DNA from: DASSUC01 sp035649895
GTDB taxonomy: Bacteria; Actinomycetota; Actinomycetes; Mycobacteriales; Micromonosporaceae
Length of the DNA stretch: 17,162 nucleotides
Assembly (NCBI GenBank): GCA_035649895.1
Contig: DASRIS010000154.1
Coordinates: 1 to 17,162, forward strand
Direction: 5' to 3'
In this document: in pieces, positions 1 to 7,059 of the stretch
Layout of the letters: each line of letters starts with the position of its first letter
Numbering within the stretch: the stretch's first letter is position 1
The notes under the pieces: generated by a model
What the model was told of the DNA's origin: nothing
The model's database searches: none
The model's input: only the letters and a program-made list of their open reading frames with translations
Program-made: the position numbers and the translations under genes

Positions 1-35
1 CGTTCGTCCTGAGCCAGGATCAAACTCTCCAACAA
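1..35 (-). rRNA. rrs: 16S ribosomal RNA, 5' end only
   Basis: The reverse complement of the first 35 bases reads GGAGAGTTTGATCCTGGCTC followed by AGGACGAACG, the near-universal start of bacterial 16S rRNA (the 27F primer site). Aligning AGAGTTTGATC to E. coli position 8 puts the mature 5' end near base 35. The gene runs off the left edge, so only about 35 nt are present. The two promoters and the leader that drive it lie to its right. Confidence 0.97.
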
Positions 36-110
36 AAACCTGGCACGACCAAAAAGGTCAAACCCCATGACAGGGCCAAACAATCAAGGCACTGGCAAAC
101 AAACACCCTG

Positions 111-122
111 TTGAGTTCTCAA
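111..122 (-). promoter_or_regulatory. rRNA leader TTGAGAACTCAA box (antitermination/processing region)
   Basis: On the minus strand this reads TTGAGAACTCAA, followed by CAGGGTGTTTG. Actinobacterial rRNA leaders and spacers carry such a TTGAGAACTCAACAG element near boxA-like antitermination and RNase III processing sites. It is self-complementary (TTGAG/CTCAA). A second small hairpin, GACC-TTTTT-GGTC, lies at 47-59, closer to the 16S start. Positions 36-175 are therefore read as transcribed leader with no protein gene. The exact boxA boundaries cannot be fixed from one sequence. Confidence 0.55.
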
Positions 123-182
123 GAAACAAACACACACCGGCGACCCCTCCCGCAGGAGGACATCGATCGGGGCTGTACATCA

Positions 183-211
183 AGCTTACCTGGCTGATTT
201 GGTCCGTGCAA
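183..211 (-). promoter_or_regulatory. rRNA promoter P2
   Basis: On the minus strand, -35 TTGCAC (211-206) is separated by exactly 17 nt from -10 TAAGCT (188-183). This is a good principal-sigma promoter pointing at the 16S gene. Transcription would start near 176, giving a leader of about 140 nt before the mature 16S end. It is the proximal member of a tandem pair with P1. Confidence 0.7.
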
Positions 212-359
212 ACCGGGTCTGCCCGGTATGTCGTACGTATCGTCAGGCACCCATACGCACGGCGACCATCGGTCGGAGGCTTACGGGGTTTGTCAGCAGG
301 CCGGCCGCTGGATCTCGCTCGTCGCGTCCCCAACTCGCCCGGCGCCCTGCCGCTCGACA

Positions 360-388
360 ACCTTAGCCCTCCCGGTCGTCGGGTTCAA
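360..388 (-). promoter_or_regulatory. rRNA promoter P1
   Basis: On the minus strand, -35 TTGAAC (388-383), a 17-nt spacer and -10 TAAGGT (365-360) form a near-consensus promoter about 180 bp upstream of P2 and in the same direction. Multiple tandem promoters are normal for actinobacterial rRNA operons. Between P1 and P2 I see no protein gene and no third promoter of similar quality. Confidence 0.65.
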
Positions 389-420
389 GCCAAAATATGT
401 GTCCTGGGTCACGCACCTAC

Positions 421-500
421 GCCGTCGCACGCATCAGGCCGTCGCGCACATCAGGCCGTCGCGCACATCAGGCCGTCGCGCACAACCGGGCCGTCACGCG
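421..500. repeat. 17-bp tandem repeat upstream of the rRNA promoters
   Basis: Units of GCCGTCGCGCACATCAG lie head to tail at 421-437 (two changes), 438-454 and 455-471 (identical), 472-488 (last bases changed), then a decayed partial unit from 490. The array sits just upstream of P1, in the gap between the rRNA promoters and the WXG100 genes. It could bind a protein or be a neutral slippage product. The units are directly adjacent with no unique spacers, so this is not CRISPR. Confidence 0.85.
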
Positions 501-569
501 CCGCCCCGTCTTGACGCGGCGTGGGCCGGACCTCGACCAACCAGCCAGTGGCCGAGGGACCGTTCGCGG

Positions 570-602
570 CGGTGGTGGTGCAGCAGGCTCGCACCACCAC
601 CG
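570..602 (-). terminator. strong hairpin, probable terminator of the WXG100 genes
   Basis: CGGTGGTGGTGC (570-581) and GCACCACCACCG (591-602) are perfect inverse complements, giving a 12-bp stem with a 9-nt loop. It lies 34 nt beyond the stop of the last WXG100 gene on the minus strand. It has no T-run, which fits the U-tail-poor terminators proposed for actinobacteria. It would also insulate the rRNA promoters from read-through. The stem is seen directly; the terminator role is inferred from position. Confidence 0.6.
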
Positions 603-635
603 TCGTCGCTGTCCCACTTGGTCTGCGACCGCGGG

Positions 636-941
636 TCAGGCCCCCTGGCCCAGGATCCCGCGGGCCGTCGCGCCGCCCTGGCGGAACGTGTCGTGGACGG
701 TGCCAGTCGTCCGCTGGAACGACTGCGTGGCGCGGATGTGCTCGTCGATGAGCTCGTCCACCTTGCGCATGCAGGCATGGTGCTCCTCGGTGCCCATGCC
801 ACCGTCGAGCGTGGCGAGCGCCTGCATCGCGTGCTGGCGCAGGGTGGCCCGGTAGTTCTCGATCGAGCCCGCGTGCGTACCCTGGTCGGCGGCGAGCTGG
901 TCGAGCGTTGCGAAGTCCGCACGGACCTGGTGACCGGCCAT
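636..941 (-). CDS. WXG100-family (ESAT-6/CFP-10-like) protein, distal copy
   Basis: A 101-residue, mostly helical protein with no signal peptide, the size and shape of WXG100 proteins, which are exported as helical-hairpin dimers by type VII secretion. The central turn is at about residues 46-51, LDGGMG. The family's W-x-G is replaced by G-M-G, and there is no Y-x-x-x-D/E secretion signal near the C-terminus; the closest stretch is VHDTFRQGG. The ATG start at 941 is preceded by GAGAGGAT, about 10 nt upstream. The gene lies 21 nt after the other WXG100 gene, so the two are almost certainly co-transcribed and may form a heterodimer. Family assignment rests on size, pairing and eccC/eccD linkage more than on the motif. 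Confidence 0.8.
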   Translation of the reverse strand: MAGHQVRADFATLDQLAADQGTHAGSIENYRATLRQHAMQALATLDGGMGTEEHHACMRKVDELIDEHIRATQSFQRTTGTVHDTFRQGGATARGILGQGA

Positions 942-962
942 TGGTCAAGATCCTCTCGTCTG

Positions 963-1316
963 TCAGAACGTGATCGGCCGGCTGACGGCCGTCGACTGGG
1001 TGTCCACCGCCGTCAGGGTCGGCGCCTGAGCGGTCTCCGAGTCCTGGTCAGCCGTTACGATGGTCTGCTCGCCACGCACCGCGCGCATGGCCTGCTGTGC
1101 GATCTGGTTGGCCAGCTGGACGAGGTTGCCGGTGTGCTGGTCGGCGACGCTGGTGAAGGTCGTGCCTGCGGCGCCCTTCAGCCCCTGCCGGGACACGTCC
1201 ATGCGCCCCGAGAAGTTCCGCGACTCGGTCGCCTTGTCGTCTGCGGTGCCTTCGTACCCGTGGCCCGACTGGGTCAGGGCGCCGACCTCGTTGAGGTTGA
1301 CGTACTCTCCCGCCAC
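963..1316 (-). CDS. WXG100-family (ESAT-6/CFP-10-like) protein, proximal copy
   Basis: A 117-residue helical protein with no signal peptide. The stretch GLKGAAGTTF at about residues 45-54 matches the helix-turn of WXG100 proteins (usually W-x-G-x-A), with leucine in the tryptophan position. Near the C-terminus IVTAD stands where a Y-x-x-x-D secretion signal is expected; the acidic residue is kept and the tyrosine is not. After it is a short Thr/Ala-rich tail. The GTG start at 1316 has a strong GGGGAGGAG ribosome site about 7 nt upstream. It probably pairs with the WXG100 protein 21 nt downstream as a substrate of the EccC/EccD machine. A hyphenated palindrome at 1337-1357 lies in its leader. 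Confidence 0.83.
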   Translation of the reverse strand: MAGEYVNLNEVGALTQSGHGYEGTADDKATESRNFSGRMDVSRQGLKGAAGTTFTSVADQHTGNLVQLANQIAQQAMRAVRGEQTIVTADQDSETAQAPTLTAVDTQSTAVSRPITF

Positions 1317-1336
1317 CTGGGGCTCCTCCCCTCATT

Positions 1337-1357
1337 GGACAGATCTCTGACCTGTCC
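1337..1357. promoter_or_regulatory. 21-bp hyphenated palindrome upstream of the WXG100 pair
   Basis: GGACAGATC (1337-1345), a 3-nt centre and GACCTGTCC (1349-1357) form 9-bp arms with one mismatch. It lies 20 nt upstream of the GTG start of the proximal WXG100 gene. A smaller palindrome, GGACACGTCC, follows at about 1360-1369 and another GGACAC at 1381. The clustering of GGACA elements in the 181-nt gap between eccC and the WXG100 genes suggests an operator. The symmetry is seen directly; binding is inferred. I could not fix a convincing promoter here. Confidence 0.45.
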
Positions 1358-1497
1358 ATGGACACGTCCGGATGTATCAGCGGACACCGTATCGCTAAGT
1401 CACCCATGTCGGAACGCCCGCGGCCGGGCCAGCCGAGGTAGCCACGCCGCGGCTCCCACCGAGGGGGCAACCCATCGAGGGGGCACCGCCGCCGCCG

Positions 1498-4400
1498 CTA
1501 CTCCTCCGGCGCCAGCCACGCCACCTGGACCTGGTGGAACCCTCCGCCCCGCAGGGCATAGAGCGCCCGGCCGGCCGGCAGCCGCTGGGAGGCGACCCCG
1601 TTGACCAGGCGGCCCTCCATCCGGTCGCCGGAGAACATGAAGCCGGGCGTCGACAGGTCGTTGAGCCGCTGGATGAGGGGCTCGAACAGGGCCCGCGACA
1701 GCCCTCCGGTACGCCGCGCGAGCACCAGGTGCAGCCCGAGGTCGCGGGCCTGCGGCAGGTAGTCGGCGAGGCCGAGCAGCGGGTTGCCCGAGGACGCCGC
1801 GACCAGGTCGTAGTCGTCGACCACGACCAGCACCTCCAGCCCCCGCCACCAGCTGCGGGTGCGCAGCTGCTCGGCGGTCAGGTCCGGGCCGGGCAGGCGC
1901 CGGGCGACTGCCTCGGCGACCTCCTGGGCCACCGCGAGCGTCTTCTGCTGCGTGGTGCAGTACGCGAGCAGGTACTCCTCCGGCACCGCCCCGAGCAGGC
2001 TGCGCCGGTAGTCCACGACCACGATGCCGAGCTGCTCCGGCGGGTAGAGCTGCTGGTAGCCGCGCAGCAGCACGCGCAGCAGGTTTGACTTGCCGCTCTC
2101 GCCGTCGCCGTACACCAGCAGGTGCGGGTCGCCGGCGCTGAGGTCGACCGCGACGGGCTGGAGGTTGCGCTCGGAGATGCCGACCGGGATGCCGCCCCGG
2201 TCGGGGTCGACCGGAGGTAGCCGCCGGTACGGGTAGAGCGTCGGCAGCACCTGCACGGCCGGTACGGCACCCCGGGGCCACCGGTCGGCGACGGCAGCCA
2301 CCAGGCTCTTCTGCGCGGCGGCCAGGTCGGCGAGGCTGCCCTCCCCGTCGATGCGGGGCAGCGCGGCGTGGAAGTGCAGGTTGCCGGCGACGAGCCCGCG
2401 CCCGGGCGTCTCGGCGTCGATGCGCTCCTGCATCCTGCGGTCGAAGGCGCTGTCGAAGGCGTCGTTGAGGCGCAGCTCCAACCGGCCGCCGAAGGCCGGC
2501 TGGGCGCGCAGCCGTACCTGCATGGTCTGGGTCACCGTGAGCACCACGTGGACGCCGTAGTTCAGCCCCCGCGCGGCCACCTCGCCGACCTGGGCCTCGA
2601 GCAGCTCGTGGTCCTCCCGGAACGGGCCCCAGCCGTCGATGACGAGCAGGATCGCGGCCGGCACCTCCGGCGGCACCGCGCCCGCGGCCCGGGCTGCCCG
2701 CAGCGCCGCCGCCGAGTCCAGGTGGTGCCGGCGGAACAGCTGCTCGCGCTCGTCGAGCGCGTGGGTCACCTCGGCGACGGTCCGGCTGATCCGCTCCCGT
2801 TCGGCCCGGGTGGCCACGCCCGCGACGTGCGGCAGCTCCTGGAGCGGGGTGAGGCCACCGCCGCCGTAGTCGATGCAGTAGAACGCCACCTCGCCCGGGG
2901 CGTACCGCAGGCTCATCGAGCAGATCAGGGTACGCAGCAGCGTGCTCTTGCCGGACTGCGGCGCGCCCACCACGAGCAGGTTCCCGCCCGCGCCGGTGAA
3001 GTCCCACTCCAGCGGGGACTGCCGCTGGCCGGCCGGGTCGTCGACCAGGCCGAGGATCGCGGTGAGCGAGCCTGCCGCGGCCCGGGCCAGCGGGTCCTGG
3101 ACCCGGTCCAGGGGTAGCGCCGCGGGCAGCGGGTCCAGCCACACCGGTCGGGCGGGTGCCGCCCCGCTCGCGCTGAGCCGGTCCACCACAAGGTCCAGCA
3201 CGGTGCGCTGGCCCGGCACGCCGCGCTGGCCCGGCACGGTGGGCTGGCCCGGCACGGTGGGCTGGCCCGGCACGACGGGCTGGCCCGGCACGACGGGCTG
3301 GTCCAGCAAGACGGGCGCGGCCGGCGGGGCGCCCGCCGCCGCCCGCCGGGCCAGCCACCCGCCGAGCCCGTTGAGCGCGATGAAGGGTACGACCGGCACG
3401 ATCGCCTTCGGCGCGTCCTGCGGCGGCGTGTACGGCGCCGACACCAGCGCCGCCTTGAACCGCTCGAACACGGTCGTGTCCACCTTGAGGAAGCCGGCGC
3501 CAGGCTCGGGCAGCAGGTGGTAGGCGTCCGGCACGCCGATCGCCTCCCGGCTCTCCGCCTCGGAGAACGTGCGCAGGCTGATCCGGTAGGACAGGTGCGA
3601 CTCCAGTCCCCGGATCCTGCCCATCTCCAGCCGCTGGGTGGCGAGCAGCAGGTGCATGCCGATCGAGCGGCCGATCCGCCCGATCGCCACGAAAAGCTCG
3701 GCGAAGTCGGGCTTTGCGGTGAGCAGCTCGCTGAACTCGTCGATGATGACCAGCAGGTGCGGCAGCGGCTCGAGCGGCTGGCCCTGCTCGCGCAGGGCGT
3801 GGTACGCGGTCACGTTGGGCAGGTTGCCGGCGCTGCGCAGGACCTCCTGGCGGCGGCGCAGCTCGCCGTAGAGGGCGTCGCGCATCCGGTCGATGAGGGT
3901 GAGGTCGTCCTCGATATTCGTGACCATCCCGGCGAGGTGCGGCAGGCCCCGCATCGGCGCGAAGGTGGCCCCGCCCTTGAAGTCGACGAGCATCAGCGCC
4001 AGCCGGTCCGGCGGGTGCCCGATCACCAGCGAGGCGACGAGCGTACGCAACATCTCGGACTTGCCCGAGCCGGTCGCGCCGACGACGAGCCCGTGCGGCC
4101 CCATGCCGCCGTGCGCAGACTCCTTGAGGTCGAGCATCACCGGCGCGCCGGAGGTCCCGACGCCTACCGGCACCCGCAGCAGCTCGCGCGGTGCCCGCGG
4201 GCGCCAGGTCCGCGCCGGGTCCAGCTCGGCGACGTCCGCCACGCCGAGGACCTCCGGCAGCCCGACCGTGGCGGTGAGCACGTCGCCCGCCTCCTCGCTG
4301 ACCATCCGCAGTGGAGCGCACTGGCGGGCCAGGCTGGGCAGCAGCCCGTCGGGCACCGGGTCGACCCGGAACCGGTAGCCGCTCCACTCCTGGTGCCCCT

Positions 4401-5523
4401 GGCCGTCGGCGGTCACGGTGATGCGGGCCTGCACCACCTCGGGCTCCTCCCGGCGGTGGCCGAGCAGCAGGACCACATGGATGCCGAGGTCCGCGAGGGA
4501 GATAGAGCGCTCCGGCGGCTCCAGGCCCCACACGCCGTTGAGGTGCTCGCCGTCGACCACCACCACAATGTGCTCCCGCGCCGCCACCCGCGCGCCGCGC
4601 CGGCGCTGGTAGGCCTCCAGCCGCGCCTCCATCTCCGCGGCGAGCAGGTCCGCCATAGCTGGTACGCCGGGCGTGACGAGCAGCGCCGGGACCGCCCCGT
4701 CCAACGTGGTCGGGTGCTGCACGTGGGGTAGCCACTTGACCCACTCCCACACGCTGGCGTGCACCTGTGCGCGTACCACGGCGAGCCGGACCTCCTCGGC
4801 GGCGTGCAGCGCCACCAGCTGCGCGATGAGGGCCCGGGCCAGCGCCCGGCCCTGCGCCCGGTCGCCCACGACACTGAGCACGCCGATCTCCCGCAGGTCG
4901 ACGCAGACGGGCTGCTCGCGCAGGACCGAGTAGCGGGCGCGCAGCTGCCGGGCCGCCTCCAGGCACACCGGGTCGAACTCGTTGAGCGGGCCCTCATCGG
5001 CGGACATGGACAGCCTGGTGAGCAGCGGCTGGTCCCCGAGGCCGGCGCGGAGCAGGAGGAAGTCCTCGTCGCCCACCCGGCGCTCCCAGCGCCGCGCGTT
5101 CATCCGGGTGAGGTCCAGCAGCTGCCCCGGGTCCGGGTGGCGCCACTGCCCGGCCGCCTTCTGCGCCGCCGCAGCGCGCCGCAGCCGGCGGCGTAGCTCC
5201 TCGACGTAGTCGAGGTAGCGCTCCCGCGCCTCGCGCAGCATCCGCCGCGGGCCGCTGCGCTGGCTGTAGAGCATGACTCCGCCCAGCACCACGGAGGCGA
5301 CGAGGAACAGCAGCCCGGCGGCGGCGAAGAGCGGGCGGTCCGGGTTGGTGATGGCGATGAGCAGGGAGCCGGCGCCGCTGATGACCGGCATGAGCATCAT
5401 CGAGGCGCTGGCCGCGGCGGGCGGCGTCTGCTGCGGCTTCGGCGGGTCGGCGAGCACCACCTCCGCCGCGGTCACCTGAGGTGGCGCGATCCGCGCCGGC
5501 CGCTTGACCAGTGTCGTACCCAC
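1498..5523 (-). CDS. eccC: type VII secretion protein EccC, three-domain FtsK/SpoIIIE ATPase
   Basis: A 1341-residue membrane-anchored motor of type VII secretion that recognises WXG100 substrates and powers export. Two hydrophobic segments lie at about residues 40-83. Three FtsK/SpoIIIE ATPase domains follow. Domain 1 has Walker A GATGSGKS near 478 and Walker B LLVIIDE near 594. Domain 2 has GAPQSGKS near 855 and ILLVIDG near 961. Domain 3 has GDGESGKS near 1141 and LVVVDD near 1234. All three P-loops keep GKS. This is the single-chain form, not the split EccCa/EccCb. The GTG start (VGTTLVKRPARIAPP) was chosen because family members begin this way and the upstream in-frame extension is atypical. 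A V/T-VPGQP repeat links domains 1 and 2. The WXG100 genes lie downstream; eccD is divergent. Confidence 0.95.
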   Translation of the reverse strand: MGTTLVKRPARIAPPQVTAAEVVLADPPKPQQTPPAAASASMMLMPVISGAGSLLIAITNPDRPLFAAAGLLFLVASVVLGGVMLYSQRSGPRRMLREARERYLDYVEELRRRLRRAAAAQKAAGQWRHPDPGQLLDLTRMNARRWERRVGDEDFLLLRAGLGDQPLLTRLSMSADEGPLNEFDPVCLEAARQLRARYSVLREQPVCVDLREIGVLSVVGDRAQGRALARALIAQLVALHAAEEVRLAVVRAQVHASVWEWVKWLPHVQHPTTLDGAVPALLVTPGVPAMADLLAAEMEARLEAYQRRRGARVAAREHIVVVVDGEHLNGVWGLEPPERSISLADLGIHVVLLLGHRREEPEVVQARITVTADGQGHQEWSGYRFRVDPVPDGLLPSLARQCAPLRMVSEEAGDVLTATVGLPEVLGVADVAELDPARTWRPRAPRELLRVPVGVGTSGAPVMLDLKESAHGGMGPHGLVVGATGSGKSEMLRTLVASLVIGHPPDRLALMLVDFKGGATFAPMRGLPHLAGMVTNIEDDLTLIDRMRDALYGELRRRQEVLRSAGNLPNVTAYHALREQGQPLEPLPHLLVIIDEFSELLTAKPDFAELFVAIGRIGRSIGMHLLLATQRLEMGRIRGLESHLSYRISLRTFSEAESREAIGVPDAYHLLPEPGAGFLKVDTTVFERFKAALVSAPYTPPQDAPKAIVPVVPFIALNGLGGWLARRAAAGAPPAAPVLLDQPVVPGQPVVPGQPTVPGQPTVPGQRGVPGQRTVLDLVVDRLSASGAAPARPVWLDPLPAALPLDRVQDPLARAAAGSLTAILGLVDDPAGQRQSPLEWDFTGAGGNLLVVGAPQSGKSTLLRTLICSMSLRYAPGEVAFYCIDYGGGGLTPLQELPHVAGVATRAERERISRTVAEVTHALDEREQLFRRHHLDSAAALRAARAAGAVPPEVPAAILLVIDGWGPFREDHELLEAQVGEVAARGLNYGVHVVLTVTQTMQVRLRAQPAFGGRLELRLNDAFDSAFDRRMQERIDAETPGRGLVAGNLHFHAALPRIDGEGSLADLAAAQKSLVAAVADRWPRGAVPAVQVLPTLYPYRRLPPVDPDRGGIPVGISERNLQPVAVDLSAGDPHLLVYGDGESGKSNLLRVLLRGYQQLYPPEQLGIVVVDYRRSLLGAVPEEYLLAYCTTQQKTLAVAQEVAEAVARRLPGPDLTAEQLRTRSWWRGLEVLVVVDDYDLVAASSGNPLLGLADYLPQARDLGLHLVLARRTGGLSRALFEPLIQRLNDLSTPGFMFSGDRMEGRLVNGVASQRLPAGRALYALRGGGFHQVQVAWLAPEE
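3205..3305 (-). repeat. 18-bp in-frame repeat in eccC encoding VPGQP hexapeptides
   Basis: About five to six copies of an 18-bp unit (GGCCCGGCACGGTGGGCT and variants) lie head to tail inside eccC. On the coding strand each encodes a hexapeptide V/T-V-P-G-Q-P/R. The repeat falls in the linker between ATPase domains 1 and 2, at about residues 740-773. Its units are nearly identical at the DNA level, suggesting recent slippage expansion of a flexible Pro/Gly linker. Confidence 0.85.
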
Positions 5524-5618
5524 CCTGCCGCACCCCCGCCGAGCACCGAGAACCTCTAACCTGTTCCGCGTAGCTCGGCCTACCGTAGTGTGGCCGGAGG
5601 TTCGGGCAAACCCATCGA

Positions 5619-5641
5619 CCGGCATACAGGCCGGCATACAG
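5619..5641. repeat. 11-bp direct repeat in the eccC-eccD divergent promoter region
   Basis: CCGGCATACAG occurs twice, at 5619-5629 and 5631-5641, 12 bp apart. It lies directly upstream of the eccD ribosome site AGGGGGAAG (5644-5652), in the 137-nt gap between the divergent eccC and eccD starts. It may be a regulator site for one or both arms. No promoter in the gap is good enough to name; TTGCCC-16-TACGGT toward eccC is the best candidate. Function is unproven. Confidence 0.5.
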
Positions 5642-5660
5642 ACAGGGGGAAGCCGCACCG

Positions 5661-6998
5661 GTGCCGACCGCCTACAGTCGGGTAACACTCGTCAACGGCA
5701 CCCGGCGAGTTGACCTGGCGCTACCCGGAGCACTGCCGCTGGCCGACGTGATGCCGCAGCTGCTTCGGTTCTGTGCGCCCGAGGAGGACCCGCAGCGCCC
5801 GGTGGCGTGGACGCTCGGCCGGCTGGGCGGCCCGAGCTTCAGCCTCGGCCAGAGCCTGCAGGACGTGGCGGTCACCGACGGCGAGGTGCTGGAGGTCCGG
5901 CCCGCCTCCGCCGTGGTCCGTTCCGCCTATGTGGAGGACGTCCGGGACGCGGTCGAGGACGTCGTGGACGAGTCCGGGCGGCAGTGGCGCTCGCGTACCA
6001 CGGTGGGTTTCGCCCTTGCCGTCGCGGCGGCCGGCCTCACCGCGGCGACGCTGCTGCCGGAGGCGCGTGCGGCGCGCGACGCCGCCACGCTGGCGGCGGC
6101 GGTCGGGGTGGCGGGGCTCGGCGTGCTGGCCGGCTGGTGGGCGCAGCGCAGCGGCTACCCGCGCGGCGCGCTGTCTGTACTGGCGACGGCGTGTCTCTGG
6201 GGCGGCCTCGCCAGCTGGCTCGCGTCGACGTACCCCGGGTGGCCCTTCGCCGCCTCGCTGGGCGCCGGGCTGGCCGGCGCCCTGGTGGTGGCGGGGGTCG
6301 CCCGCGCGGTCACCGCGGCGGCGACCGCGCACCTGGCCGCTACGGTGGTGCTGGGTGCGGCCGGGGTCCCGGTCGGTCTCCTGGCGCTCGCCGGCTACAG
6401 CCCGATGACCGCGGTACGCGCCGCGGCGGTCTTCGCCGTGCTCCTAGTCGGCGTCCTGCCGCGCACCTCGCTGACCGTCGGCGGGCTGGCCGGCGCCGAC
6501 TACCGGGTGCGCAACTTCGGCCTGGTCACCGCCGATGAGCTCGCGGCGCGCATCCGCCAGAGCACAGCCCTGCTGCACGGCGGCATCGCCGGGGTGTCGG
6601 TCGCCGGCCTCGCCGTGGGCCTCGTGCTGACCGCCGGTACGTCGACCTGGGACCGGCTGCTCGGCCTGTGCGTCGGTCTCGCGCTCGTGCTGCGGTCACG
6701 GGTGTTCTCCCGGGTCCCGCACATCCTTCCGCTGCGCGCTGCTGGCCTGGTGGTGCTGGTTGCCCAGGCGCTGCGCGCCATGCGGGAGGGTCCCGGCGCC
6801 GGCCCCGGGCTGGTGGTCCTGGCCGCGTTGCTGGCGACGGTGCTGGTCGTGCTGAGCGCGGTGCCACTGTCCGATGTGGCCCGGGCGCGCTTCAAGCAGG
6901 TGCTCAACGTGGCCGAGATGGCCGTCGTGGTGGCGCTGGTGGCGATGGCGGCCGGCGCGCTCGGCATCTACCACTGGGTCGGCCAGGTCACCGGCTGA
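5661..6998 (+). CDS. eccD: type VII secretion integral membrane protein EccD
   Basis: A 445-residue protein matching EccD, the main pore-lining membrane subunit of type VII secretion. Residues 1 to about 85 form a ubiquitin-like (YukD) domain (YSRVTLVNGTRRVDLALPG, later DGEVLEV). An amphipathic linker follows, and then about eleven hydrophobic segments from about residue 113 to the C-terminus (AVVVALVAMAAGALGIYHWV), the number known for EccD. The GTG start at 5661 has AGGGGGAAG 8 nt upstream. It is divergent from eccC, with which it should form the secretion complex, and is the first gene of a plus-strand operon continuing with the MinD-like ATPase 61 nt on. The length is within the usual range. 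Confidence 0.95.
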   Translation: MPTAYSRVTLVNGTRRVDLALPGALPLADVMPQLLRFCAPEEDPQRPVAWTLGRLGGPSFSLGQSLQDVAVTDGEVLEVRPASAVVRSAYVEDVRDAVEDVVDESGRQWRSRTTVGFALAVAAAGLTAATLLPEARAARDAATLAAAVGVAGLGVLAGWWAQRSGYPRGALSVLATACLWGGLASWLASTYPGWPFAASLGAGLAGALVVAGVARAVTAAATAHLAATVVLGAAGVPVGLLALAGYSPMTAVRAAAVFAVLLVGVLPRTSLTVGGLAGADYRVRNFGLVTADELAARIRQSTALLHGGIAGVSVAGLAVGLVLTAGTSTWDRLLGLCVGLALVLRSRVFSRVPHILPLRAAGLVVLVAQALRAMREGPGAGPGLVVLAALLATVLVVLSAVPLSDVARARFKQVLNVAEMAVVVALVAMAAGALGIYHWVGQVTG

Positions 6999-7059
6999 GC
7001 CACGTCGAGCCATCGACTGGCCACAACTGATGAGCCAAGCCAACGGGAGGGCGGACGGC

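Noticed and set aside
421..500. Possible CRISPR array.
   Set aside because: The 17-bp units are directly adjacent with no unique spacers, and no cas genes are present.
228..1604. A 458-codon plus-strand frame over the rRNA upstream region and the WXG100 genes.
   Set aside because: It crosses the rRNA promoters, tandem repeats and hairpin, and is antisense to the WXG100 genes, with no recognisable domain.
1400..4966. A 1188-codon minus-strand frame overlapping eccC.
   Set aside because: It is an out-of-frame shadow of eccC rich in Arg, Ala, Gly and Pro with no domain. The eccC frame has three P-loops.
7030..7059. ATG at 7030 as the start of the MinD-like gene.
   Set aside because: It has no ribosome site, whereas the in-frame GTG at 7060 has GGGAGG at 9 nt. 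It remains possible.
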